Part shown: positions 31,590 to 44,500 of the stretch, in pieces
How positions within the stretch are numbered: the first letter of the stretch is position 1
Layout of the letters: each line of letters starts with the position of its first letter
Source: Hermodice carunculata
Taxonomy: Eukaryota; Annelida; Polychaeta; Eunicida; Amphinomidae
Length of the DNA: 64,000 nucleotides
Assembly (NCBI GenBank): GCA_964020975.1
Contig: OZ026619.1
Coordinates: 96,456,804 to 96,520,803, forward strand
Direction of reading: 5' to 3'
Translations under genes and position numbers: made by a program
Notes under the pieces: model-generated
Seen by the model: the letters and a program-made list of their open reading frames with translations, nothing else
The model's database searches: none
What the model was told of the DNA's origin: nothing

Positions 31590-31925
31590 CTTGTTTTTGT
31601 CACTGTTATCATCACCATAATCACAATTTATACTGTTACCATTATCACTGTGACTATAATCATTGTCATCATGATCATCAACACCATGACCTTCATCACT
31701 TTTTGTCACCATCACTGTGTCCATCATCATGCATCATCTTCATCACCATAACCTTTATCATAGTCATCGATATGGCCTTCATCACTTTTTTTTTGTCACC
31801 ACAAACTTCATTGTCACCATCATCCATGACCTGCATCATGATTTTTCTCAGGATCATCATCCACATTATCATCACCATGACCATCATTGTCCCCACCATC
31901 ATCACTGATTGTTGTTTCATCTTCA
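31590..31925. repeat. Degenerate ATC/CAT-rich simple repeat
   Basis: Imperfect catcac/atcatc repeats over some 330 bp. His-rich and Met/Asp-rich frames on the two strands come from this composition and are not genes. Confidence 0.85.
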
Positions 31926-31929
31926 TTTT

Positions 31930-33000
31930 CAGTTGCCTCTTGCTCACCCAAGTGTTCAGGTGGCAAAGTGGCACATACACAATTGCTAGCTGTGGGTAAC
32001 ACAGCATGATAATGTTCCCCAGTGTTTGCAATGGAAATATATGATACTGGTGGGATAATGGAAGTTCTTTGCAGTGGATAACATTTTTTCCATGGAAGTT
32101 CTTTGCAGTGGATAACATTTTTTCCATTGAAAAGTTCCACCATATTGACAAAACAGATACTATGCACTGGACATATTGTTGCTATGACATATATTTTCAT
32201 ATCTGATCTCCAACTGGTAATTTTGCCACGTGTTGGAAGTGATGATCAAAATTGTCCACGCATATACAGAGAAGGTATCTCTGTGGCTCCTCATGAATTG
32301 ACTGGTTTTGAAACTAAGTACTGAATGTAGTGCTTCCATTTGGAATAAGAAAGTACCAACTGCCCTAAAAATAATTTACATCACCTGCAACACAGAAAAT
32401 AAATGTATTTTCTTTCAACATGGATGGTGAAAATATATGCCTCTGGTCATATTTTTTTTTTTACCAGCTGTGACTGGTACAGGGGTCAAACTGTATGACA
32501 ACAAATACCTGCATGTCTGTAATTTCTGGTTGAACCGTACACTCACCCATGTTAAAAAAATATCAAAGCTGTACAAGAATCAGTTTGTGGAAAATAAGAA
32601 TAAAATGAAATATAGTGGAAGTTGTTAGGTTTTATTTCTTAATCAGTCATGGATTAAATTATGTTTTATTATATTTGAAGAATTACAAATGTAAAGAAAA
32701 TGCTCTTCGTAAATTTAATACAGTTGTGGAAAATACAAAAATATGAATGAGGAAGTAATGGATATGGCTGTTTTATTTCTGGGATATGGGTGATAAAAGT
32801 AAGTGAGACATTGGTGATATTTGGTTTTCAGTATTAAACATGAAATGAGTGCATGGCACAAAATTATTGACTACTAATTCATGTAGGCCTATACTGCTGT
32901 AAAAATTTCTATATTGTAATTCAACACAGTATGTGAAAACTCAATTGGGGAGTACTATTTGGATATTTTTAGTTTGGCAAAAGTGGGAAAAAAATAAAAA
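31930..33000. other. Intergenic sequence, nothing recognised
   Basis: Includes a 33-bp tandem duplication at 32065-32125 (ggaagttctttgcagtggat, twice). No coding motif. Confidence 0.45.
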
Positions 33001-33049
33001 ACAGAATGTTAGGTTTTCAGCAACTGCCCCCCTCCCTCCACAGCAGTAA

Positions 33050-33380
33050 ATTGAGACAAGCATGCACACTTTGTCCTACTTGAATGTGAATTTCACTCCA
33101 CAACCTGCCACTCTGGTGATGACTTGAGACAACTTTTAGGCTGGGAAGGAATGCACAACCCAAAAACTCATGCTGGAAAGGAAGGCACTTGCACGCTCAG
33201 GAAGTGACTGCAGTATGAATATTGTCTGCCAGAGCTGAGCTGTGACCTGATGCAGAGATGGCCGCACGTGATAGGTCTAGAGGATCCCCAAGGGGATTTA
33301 AGTGATGCATGTTCATCAATATTCAATACCTGTGAACTGAAAAAGTGTTTATTTTTTCTCTGTGAACAGTGAAAAGTTTA
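33050..33380 (+). mobile_element. Possible LINE C-terminal fragment
   Basis: The plus strand reads KHAHFVLLECEFHSTTCHSG then DDLRQLLGWEG, which resembles the His-x-Leu-x-x-Cys knuckle end of LINE ORF2 proteins. A single stop separates this from a further open stretch (LPELSCDLMQRWPHVIGLED). The match is weak and no 3' tail was seen. Confidence 0.3.
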
Positions 33381-33399
33381 ATAAAAGCATAATCGAGAT

Positions 33400-35405
33400 T
33401 TTTTAGCTCAGCTGATTTGTCATAACGTAAGCATACGACTTATTCTGTGGTGAGACTGAGCTCAGTGGAAACAACCCTTTCTTCCTGGTCCAAGCTGGGA
33501 ATATGAAGAAAAAAGTACATGTACGAAGCTGCCCAGTTTTTTGGGGAAACAAGAAGTTTGTGAAAAAAATGGACTTTGACAAGGATTGTTCAGGTTTGTT
33601 TTCCACATGATATAGGTTAAGATGGTGTGTCATCACCTGGCTTTGTGTGGCTGCAGGTCAGTTCACACCTTTTAAATGGTTGGGTAGTGCAAATGCTGAG
33701 ATGGTGAAACCAAGAATATGGGCCCACACACCGTAAGCCCCTGGCTATTCTAACAGTCACTGTTATGCAAATTAACTGGGCCCACTGGGGACAAGCCAAA
33801 AGATGATCATGATGGCACTACTTCTTTATTACAACTATATGTTGTTATACATATATGTGTGTGTGTGTGCATTCGTGTGTGCGTGTGAAAGTGTGATATT
33901 GAGGTTTTGAATGGAAAACTCGCACATAAAACTTTGTCCCAATAATACTCAAGAATGCTGTTTGCACTTTTCCCTTGACATGTATATCTATAGTCATATA
34001 CATGCAGTTGGAAGTTAACTTTTCATTTTTCATTATAAATACTGTGAGAATTTAGTTTTCATGTATGACTGAACTAAAACTGACATTTAACACTTTACCT
34101 CATTAACACCCATTAATGAACTTTTCTATTGTTTAAGACCATACCTTAACTTCCACGAAGAACCTCCAACTGAAATCTTCTATTGTTTCAGACCATACCT
34201 TAACTTCCACGAAGGTCGACCTCCTATACAAACTGATTTTAGAGGTACTACTTTTGAAGACCAGAAATAACAGACTAAAATTTTGCAATGTTCCTTACAA
34301 TAATATGTGACTTGTTATTTATACCCCAGAGATAAATGTATTGATGCACTGAACTGACATGCCACAGTATTTATACAAACTCTAATAAGCAGTCTTTCTG
34401 GTTGGGTTGAAATAATTCTGGGCAGGAAACCACGAGTTGCAAAGCGGCGAGTAGTTTCCTTGTCCAGAATGACGTTAATACCTGAACTTGCTGTATGCAG
34501 ACATTTCATCCAACATGTGGACAATGCAGGATTTGACTGACATGGAGCAAGTATGGCTTGTCAGTCCAATATTGTCTGCTTATCAGTCCAATGTCTGCCT
34601 GAGCCATGAGGCTGACTGTTGCTGAGTCAGCAAGAACACAGCACCTTGTCATTGGTCAATTCACTTGTGTTAAGCTCCAGTGCCATCAATCAATGGACTT
34701 TGATTCATTGACTCCAGGCTTCTACAATCTTTTCCAGAATCACATGTCTGTAGGACAAGTGAATTTGAAGTTTCACTTCTCCTTCTGACACAGATCATGC
34801 ATTACACAAAATAACCGGGGGGCTTGTCTCATCAATACTGAAGAATTGGCCATCTCATATGCAAATAGTTTGAGAAGCTGCACATATATTTATTTGAAAA
34901 GAACCACAGTTTGCCAGTGTTTGTTGACACCTTTAGCCCAGCCCCATGCTACGTCAGCTAACTTGTTCACATTTCCCACTGGCTTAGTTAGTATTCCAGG
35001 CAATTGGGCTTTAATAAATTATTATTTACGATCAAAAATTTGGTTGTCCGCTGGATAAGTGATGTTCAAAAGTCACTTGTTCAACCTAGATATTAACTTG
35101 TCCGGGACAACAGGATCATAGGAATTGTAGAAGCGTGATTGACTCTCTTGATCACATAAGCCCTTTAAACTGTTCCTTTTTTATAATGGGGGGGGGGGGG
35201 GTAGGGTTGGCATTTTGCTTAAGAACACAAAGAAGTTATTTATACATCTGCGTGGGGGGGGGGGGAACCTACACACCCCAGAATGTCCGTATATTGGCAT
35301 GGATTCTATGGTAGAGCCAAGTACCCTTCAGACAATGTAAGATACAGGATCCTTGGCTCTAGCAAGAATATAATATGGAATGATAATGGAAATTTGTGTT
35401 TACAG
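33400..35405. other. Sequence upstream of AIMP1 coding exon 1
   Basis: Starts with one CAGCTGA-family terminus (ttagctcagctgatttgtca, 33402). A 40-bp duplication lies at 34118-34225 (accataccttaacttccacg, twice). Two G runs lie at 35190-35201 and 35253-35265. No other feature was recognised. Confidence 0.5.
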
Positions 35406-35520
35406 AGAGTTACCATGGCAACTGCAGCAGTGTTAGGGAGATTGCAGCATAGAGCCAACCAAGCTGATAAGATAATTGCCCAGCTGAAAGTACAGTTAGA
35501 AAGCATCAAGAAAACTGCAG
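35406..35520 (+). CDS. AIMP1: AIMP1 coding exon 1 (with 9 nt of 5' UTR)
   Basis: A 3' splice site (tttgtgtttacag) lies at 35405, so the exon has an untranslated upstream partner. ATG at 35415 sits in a strong Kozak context (ttaccatggc) and begins MATAAVLGRLQHRANQADK. The donor is GTATGT after 35520, phase 1. The open frame continues upstream of the splice site to 35283, but that part is intronic. Confidence 0.93.
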
Positions 35521-38500
35521 GTATGTGACTTGAAACCAATCTCAAAGACTTCACACCAGTACTGGTATCAATGTGCCTAACCAAAAGTCAGGGGTGTCCA
35601 TCTTTTGTCCAAAATTAATGTTTATGCCACCCCCTCCGAAGTAAGAGGCAGCATATAGCGAATTCTTTGTGTGGGGCTCATCAGGCACTGAAAATTTAAT
35701 GGCTGCTAACGCTGTATTAGCCGTAATGTTAACAGGGGTTGCTACATTCTATTCTGCAGTGAGAGAAGCCACATAGCTCCAATTGAGTTTTATGATGTAA
35801 AGTGGACAATGTGACCACTCCTCTGTACTTGGCCATCTAAGGGGGTTCTAGTCATGGTCTATGTCCAGTTTATTAATGAATAAAGCTGGGGTCTGGTAAT
35901 CGAAGGAAAGTGTATGTTTTTACCTTTATTTTATGTGTGCAGCTGTTAAAATGGGGAATTTATTGTGTTTCCCTCATGAGCATTGACACTGGATGGGAAA
36001 ATGAGCATAGAAATTGGCATAATACGACACAAGTATAGTTACTCATTTTCCCATCACATTGAGACCAAATGGTTCCATGGTGCATAATTGATGGATCCAA
36101 AAATACTCTCTTTCTAGCCTAAAAGCTTCTGTCTTCTTTCGCTTAGGCGGTGTGTTAAGGTGCTCGAGAATTTGTATTTTCAAGAAACTGAATAATAATC
36201 TGCCACTTATGGACCTATAAGTCATACCTGGTCCAGTCTTGCTCTTTTGGATGTATCAGTTTGAGCCTTAAACCAGCCTAAACTAGCTGAAGGTAAAATA
36301 ACATCTGCTTCAATATTGTTTTCACGTGCTAATTTCAACAGTAATGAAAAACAGTTTCAATATTTAATAATGAGAATTGGACATGAGACCTATCTAAATA
36401 ACATGCTCCAAGTCAACAATTTCTTTAGCATAAATTGGGGCCAAGCAAAGCTGTTGATTTTTTTTTGAATTCACGTGGAACAGGTCAATATTTCAGATGT
36501 GATAAAATGGATGTGAAAAGTGGTGATCACATGTAAAGTAGGGTACAGTGAGTCAGTGATGAACATAAAGATGCTGGCAAGTCAAATTTTAACACTTGGG
36601 TGTTGCACACTGAGCTGGCATTAACATGAGTACAGGTGTACATGTTGGTATACTTCCATTTTACAGTGGCCACGGCCTGTCATGCTGAAGAAGAGCATCT
36701 GCGACAGGAAAATGCATCTCTTAAGGCACAGGTAGAGAGCCTGAGGTCCAGACTAATAATGGCTGAAGTCAGAAATGGAGGTGAGTTGAATGTTGACCTG
36801 AGAGTTTTTAGTAGAGTTCCATGATTCTGCTTCAAAATAAACATATTTGTCTGATGTATGCCTGAAGTTTTCCATTTTCCACCTGGTTGGTCTAGTGTTT
36901 TCTGTAAAGAATCAATCTCGTCTCAGCAAATTACAAGGTATATCAAGGATGTAGGAGATGTTTTGTTAACAGTAGTCGGCACAAGATGTGGGTATATTCC
37001 TGAGAAGTGAGGTCAATTATGATGTATAAAAAATGATAACAATTCACATGTCGATAAACATTAAAAATAAACATTTGCATAAAGCACTGCATGTAGGGGA
37101 GGTAAGGGAGGCCCCTAGCATGCTGATACAAGTAATAATTATGCCCTGGTACAATCTATGGAAAATAAATCAATGTACAAATAATGGTTGGTACGAAGTA
37201 CAGAAAATAGAAAGGCTACCAGTACGTAAGTACGGCAAATTAAAATGCGCAGTATGCCAGTTATCCCCCCCCCCCCCCCCGCCCCATTGTTAGGGCTCAG
37301 ACATCAGATCCATGGGTGTCCTGGATACACTTGTCACTGGACGATGTGATAGGGTGGGGGAAGGAGGGGGAGGGAATATACATGTATGTTAATCCATCAC
37401 CCATCACATGCATGTTAAGACCATCACATTTTAATATGCAGGCTGGTATATGCTTACAAAACTGTACTGTCAAGAGTAATGTGGAAGATATGGTTATGGT
37501 TTAAATCAAAGACCCTCTATAGAGGGTCCTTGTTTAAATTAAGTTACTTGGGTTGTAACATTTCAGAAGATCTCAAAATTGCTAAACCTCTATAAAACGA
37601 TGCAAGTTGAGGTCATGAAAGTGATCCATTCCACAATTGTAAAAAGAGGCATTCTTTGTTTTTTGCCCCTTTTCTAGTGAAACAAGTACCTTTGCCCAGA
37701 AGGGACACAGTTACCCTGACAACTGTCAGCCCAGCAGCACCAATCACACACACTGTTCCTCCAGCACAACAAGCAGCCAATCAGGTCGTCCAGCCCAGCA
37801 AGCAACAGAAGAAGGCAAAGAAAGGTAAGTGACTACAGCAGATTTCAGATAATTTGCTGTGTTCGTATTTTTGTTTATTTTGTTGATGGTACAAACTGGA
37901 AATAAGGACACAATGAAATGATATTTTAACATAAGCTACCTGGGATCTATGCCCAAAGTAGGAGACTTGAACTTCAGTTAAATGTACCTGAAATGCAAAA
38001 ACAAGCTAAGGACAAGGCAAGTAGCTTCAATGAAGTGGCAGAATGGGATACATGTACATGTTTTGTTCCGATATGGAATTTGTCAGGCACTGAAGAGATC
38101 TCAAAGTACATCAGTATTTATAGTGAGGTGTAATGAATACATAAATACATGTAGACTTGGTTTTAGCCTGGTTGTCGATGTAACTCGCTTTGCCAAAAAA
38201 AAAAAAAAAAAATGTTTATATGCAAAATATGGAAAATAAGTAAACAGGTTTGGGTTAACCAGTGCTAATTGACAGTTGCATTTTGCTAGTAAGAAAAGAA
38301 TTTTGTATCTAATAGCGTAAAACAAAGTTGTTCACTAATTGGTAGTGTTGTGGATAACTGATTTTCAACAATTTTTTAAATTTGGGTACCTATCAGTAAA
38401 TGCACCTTTCCTGTTGATTACTATGTAAGTCAATAGGCATTCTTATGCTAATTCACATTTTTGACTTCTTTTCTAAAACCATCAACCAGATTCACTTCAA

Positions 38501-41500
38501 ACTTGGTGGCAATGTACCTTGGGTGGACCTCTACTAGGTTTATTTTCAAGTGATCATGCTCCTTTATATTTTGGATATTTTATGATTTTTTTTTTTTTGG
38601 TTCTATTTAGGGGAAAATCTTAAAAAAGTCTTTTTCCCGGAAAGCACTCACCTAATAGCTTTAATATTACAGAGTAGCGCTAACACTCTTAGGGACTGCT
38701 GGTTCTTTATTTGTTTCCCAGGTGGCGCTGCAATTTAAAAAAAAATTGTATGATTTTTTTGTGTGCCTCTGATATTTTCAACTTCTTCTCCAGAACTGCC
38801 ACTCAGATTAAGGTGAAACTTTGTGGCTATGTACCTTGTGGAAGGGTCAAAGTCGTTCGCTAGGTGACACTGCAACAGATTCCTGATTTTGAGATCAGCT
38901 GACTTGTCAGTAGCTTAGCTTATCTTTCTTAATGGTCCTTCGTCCGTCATCACCAATTGATTACTCCAAAACCGTCAGCCAAATTCACTTCAAACTTGGT
39001 GGCAATGTACCTTGGGTGGGTATCTACCAAGTTTCTTCAAGTGGTCATGCTCCAGTGATTTTTGGATTTTTTATGATTTATTTTGTTCCTATTTGGGGCA
39101 AATCTTAAAAAATCTTCTTTTGAAGCCTTTGATATGACACAGGAACACTCCTAGGGACTCCTGGTTCTGAATTTGTTCATCGGGTGGCCCTGCAATTTTT
39201 TTCTAATTTTTAGTGATTTTTTTGTGTGTTATTGCTATTTTCAACTCTCTCAGATTAAGTTGAAACTTGGTGGATATGTATCTTGTAGAAGGGTCAAAGA
39301 AAGTTGTTCAGAAGGAGGCAATGCTGCAGAGTCCTGATTTTTAACGATTTTTTCAATTGGGGTACTTGGTAATTGCACCTCTCCTATTGATTACTATGTA
39401 AGTCAATGGGCATTCGAATGCTAATTCACATTTTTAACTTCTTCTCTTAAACTGTCAACCAGATTGACTTCAGACTTGCTGGCAATGTTCTGTGGCTGAG
39501 TCTCTACCAAGTTGTTCAAATTGTCATGCTTCAGTGATTTTTAAATTTTTTTTCGAAGCTTTTCTGTATTTTTTTTTTGAGCAAATCTTAGAAAATCATC
39601 GCTAAATCCACTCACCCAATTGCTTTCATATCACACAGGAACACATCCTAGGGTCTCCTAGCACTTAATTTGTTCACCAGGTGGCACTGCAATTTTGAGC
39701 TCAGCTTTCATGCTAGTCAGACTGTGCTTTTAGGAGGCTCAGTTGTCCGTCTTAGAAATACTTCCAAATGTCATATGCACTGAGCTAAACCTCAACACAG
39801 TTGCAACATTGATTTTATGGGGCAAGCTTAGGTCAGCTGAGTATGGGCTGTTCATGCAGCCCTCTAATTTATGAATTTCTTTGGGTTTTTTATGGGGCCA
39901 ATCTTTAAAAATAGCAAGGATATATGTACATTTGAGCTGAGCACAGGACTGTCACAGTCCTCTTGTTTGAAGGCTGCATGCATCACTTGCGGATGTGACC
40001 ACCGTGATTCTTCATGCAAGCCTTGACCCTCTTTGGTGCTACAGTGGTACCTCTTTTGAGAGACCACCCCAACGGCGGGTCAAAAGGCGGTCTCTCAAAA
40101 CAGTTGGTCTTTCATTAGAGGTACAACAACATGGAAAAGATAGCACAGTGTTCTGAGAGAGCGGTCTTAAAAAGATATGCGGTCTCTCATTAGAGGGGTC
40201 TGTCAAGAGAGGTACCACTGTATTTTCATCCTACTAGCATAAGTGAACAGGTACTGGAGTTTGTTAGAAAAGTTAAATTCCGTAAAATGAATAATGAAGA
40301 TGGCATACTTACATGTCCTTGCAGGGGATGGCCAGAGTAAGCAAGTGACAAAGCAGTCGGCACCTACGGCTGATGACAAACCTACAGACGTATCACGACT
40401 TAAAATGCTGATTGGTCGCATTGTCAGTGCCAAGAAGCATCCAGATGCTGACTCTCTATATGTGGAGGAAGTGGATGTTGGCGAGGAGAAGAACAGGACA
40501 GTAGTCAGTGGTCTGGTGGCCCATGTGCCCCTAGAAGAGGTTAGCTGAACTACACTTACCACTTCACCTGATGATTGTGACGGAAAATTGTGCTCCTGTG
40601 AATTATTATATGATCATGATGATTCTACATGTATAGTGGTACCTGCTGTATGCAACCACTGCCATTAGCAGCGGCATTACTTTCTGTTGTCACTGGGCTC
40701 AGACATAGGAGTCAATTTCTTTGTAAAATTTACCTGTGGTGGCAGGTCACCTGCTGTATGTGGCCGCTATTTCTTGGCAGAAGGGGTGGCTGCACACAGC
40801 AGTTACCACTGTACATTGAAAATTCAAGGTCTTTTATTCAAGTGCCAGCATGTAATTAAAAGAGAGAGAAAAAAGTCTGGCCAAGCTTTCCTTGGGGTGA
40901 TTGTACCAACCTTGCACTGAAAGGGTGCACTTTGACCTTGCTGTTTGGGCAAGCCTAACAACTGTGTGACCAGTGATTTGGGCTTTATAAATGCCATGGT
41001 AACAACATCAAAAAAGTCTTTTTAAGGTTCCTGCCCACAAGTGCTGCTGTGTTGAGAGTACACAGAGTATTCAAAGGAGAGTTGTTGACCTGGTCTTGAA
41101 ATCTTAATAATTTGTTGGTGTAATTGTGAATTCTTACATACACAAAAAATGAATGTAGTGGGCAAGATGGGATTATGTGCTATGGTAATATGAACAGAGG
41201 TAAGTGTAATGCTAATGGGTCACAGATCATCGGCATATGTTATAGGATTTACATTGTGTATACACTGTACATGCAAATAAGACTTCCCCATTTTTAGCTC
41301 AGTTGATTTGTCAGTCAGCTGAGTGTACAGAAGGCTCAGTCATCGGTCTGTTCACATTTACATTTTAGACGCCTGTGAAATGATTGGCCAGATCCTGTTT
41401 AAGTTTAGTGGGGATGGACCTTTTTTTTTGAATCTCTAGCAAGTGTCTTCAAATACTCGTGCTCGAGTTAGCACAGCTGACTTGTCAGTCGGCTGAGCTT

Positions 41501-44500
41501 TTGTGATTGCCCTTGGTCCATCATCAGTTGTCCGTCTTTGTTGTCCACAATTTTCAACTTCTTTTCCAACACCACTCACCAAATTTTTCTTCAAACTTGG
41601 GGGAAGGGAGGATGTACCTTGGATGGGTCTTTACCAAATTGTTCAAATGGTCATGTTTCCAGAATTTTTATGCCTAATCCACTATGGGCGGAGGCATTAT
41701 GTTTTTGGGTTGTCCGTCCGTCCATCTGTCATTAACTTTTCACCTTTTTGACTTCTTCTCAAAAACAGCTGCAAGGAATGTTTTGATTATGCACATGGAT
41801 GTTCCCCAGGTGGACCTCTACCAACTTTGTGAAGGAGATGATGATGCAATAATTTTTCCATTTTTTATGAAATTTTTAATAGATTTAAAAAAAAAAAAAA
41901 AAAATCTTCATCTCAAGAACTTCTTGGCCAGTTGCTTTGATATTACACAAAGGGTCACTTGGAGGTCACCTAGTTCTTATTTTGGCCACCAGGTGGGGGC
42001 TGGAATATTTTTTGAAAATATGAATTTTTGCGTGTTAAGGCTATTTTTGACATCTTGTCCAGAAAGGCCGAACAGAGTTACGTCAAATTTTCTCAGAATA
42101 CAATTTAACATTAGACAGTGCAAGTTTGCGAAAATGATATGGATATATAAGTTTTTGACGATATTATGGGAAATGAAACTTTACAGCCGTAGGTTAGTGT
42201 TGCCACTTTGTAGTATAAATGGCTATTGTATTCACATTTTTTGCTAATGCATTGAGAGATCTTACAGTCAAAGACTTTTGGTGTCAGTCATTCATGTAAA
42301 ATGTATGTCAAACAAAGTGGTTCTTATAAAAGTAATGACAGATTATTCTTTCCGGGAAAAAAACCCAAAAACATATGGGCTATCTGGAAACATTTGTAAG
42401 TTGGTCACATCTTGGTTATAAACAAGCTTATTCCTCCAATTCATATTCTGTATTTGAGCCGATTGGCGTTCTGGTCACTCAAATTTTCTGAGTGAAAATA
42501 AGCCACAGGCTGATCGTTGAAGATCTTGCCTCCCCCACCCTTCCAATATATAGGCATAAGCTTGAGTTGATGCAAATTGCCATATCGCAATTATCACTTC
42601 ATGATCTGTTTAGAGTAATAATGATCACTGCACCATCTAAAATAATACCTATGAATGCCAAAAATCTGTAGATCAATCTTTCTTACAATTTATCAGGCTC
42701 CAATTTCACTGTTTGGGCATCAGACGATAGACATAATAATAGCACAAAATATGGAAAGCTTTACAAGCGTGCAGATAAATGCATGTAAAGTGTGGAGTAC
42801 ATGCCTACACTGGGCAGGCCAATGAAATTTCACAACATGTATAAAGGCCTGGTAAGGACACATGCAAGGTGACTGTCTCACCTGCTCCATTACTTTCCAA
42901 ACATAGGCCTACATCCACTTTGATTAACAGCTGATTGACTAAAACTGAAAAGATGATTTTGACAATGGAATTCAGATAAAGTCTGATTATTTTGAGAGAA
43001 ACAAATACAGAGTAGGTCATGAGTAGAACTCAGGAAAGGAACCGAAACTGAAGCTACATCTGGGTATTCTAATTTCAATTGTGACCAGACATCCTATAAC
43101 TCAATCTGCCAGGTCACAGGACATAATGTTGACAGCGAATGATAGTACAAATGACGACAGTTTTATGTTTACCCAAATTTTATATGCGGTATCTGAATGA
43201 GATTTGTTATTATGGCTTTCTGTTTTTGGGTTGTCCATCCTTCCGTCTGGATGGGCACATTCTCATTACTGCAATATCTATAGAATGCCTTCATGTATTT
43301 TCCTCAAATTTGACCACATGCTTCCCTTACCTGGCAAAATGAAATGATTAGATATTGGTGTCACCCTGACGTAATTTGAGCAAATGGCAGACCCTTTATT
43401 CAACGCTTGCCTTGAAGTTATGTCTAATTTTGTTGTTGTTTTTTGTCTCTTTCTTTTTTTGCTCTGAGCTTATGTAATGAGTAGCCATCCGTCATCTGTC
43501 CGTTCTTTGTGAGTCCGTCTGTCTGTCCTTCATCTGTCCCTCCCTCCCTTGCCCACAATTCACCATCAGCCAGATTCACTTCAAACTTGGTTGGGGATTT
43601 GCCTTGGGTGGGTCTCTACCAAGTTTGTTCAAATGGTCACACTCCAGTTATTTTTGGATTTTGTATGATTTTTTGGGGTTCCTTTTTTGGGCAAATCTTA
43701 AAAAAAAAATCTTCTCTGAAACCGCGCACCCAATTGCTTTGACGCGCGCAGGGAGACTCCAGGGGACCCTTAGTTCTGAATCTGAACCGTCACTCAGATC
43801 AAGCTGAAACTTGTTGGATATGTTCCTTGCTGAAGGGTCCAACAAAGTTTTTACTAGGTTGCACTGCTGTGGATTCCTGATTTTTAATAATTTTTTTAAT
43901 TTGTTACTTTTCAGTAAATGCACCTTTGCTATTGATTGGGACAAACTTAAGTCAGGTGAGCATGGGCTGTTCATACAGCCCTGTAGTTTCAATTTCCCTA
44001 CTTATCGGTGAATGCATGCATTTCTGGTGATAACATTGTAGGTCAGTGGTGATGGCAATGGTGAAAATAAATCTGACATGAGCATTGGCTTATACCTTAT
44101 TCCTTGGGTATATTAAACACGTATTGCAGATTATCTCTTGAGTATCTTTTTGTGTTGCTAATTTTGACTGTGATTGACCTTGAAAAGTCAAGCTGACATA
44201 TTGGCTTATATCTTGGGAATAATGTATCCTCTTGCATTGTATGAGTGAAGATCTAGATATTACAGACAGTCATGATGGCCTTAAAGAAAGGTCACCTTCA
44301 TTTCTGGTCACAGGACCAGTGACTTCAGTCTGTTGATCCGAGGTCTGCTGAGCAGAGGACTTTCACAGTCCTCTAGATTTTTATTAACAGTTACATCCAT
44401 GACATTTCAAAGGCCTTTATACTGGTGTACTTATGTGTGATGTAACTTGCTTACATTTGCTCTGAAACTAGTACATTTAGGACTTTCTAGGAAGACTGCA

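Noticed and set aside
31696-32151. Met/Asp-rich and His-rich frames of up to 150 codons
   Set aside because: They arise from degenerate ATC/CAT simple repeats; the composition is fully explained by the DNA repeat.
35283-35414. Upstream extension of the AIMP1 first frame (44 extra codons)
   Set aside because: A clear 3' splice site at 35405 and a strong Kozak ATG at 35415 show this part is intron; AIMP1 proteins start at the position chosen.
41684-42247. 187-codon frame in AIMP1 intron 4
   Set aside because: Lies in interspersed repeat sequence, shows no motif, and corresponding repeat copies elsewhere are not open.
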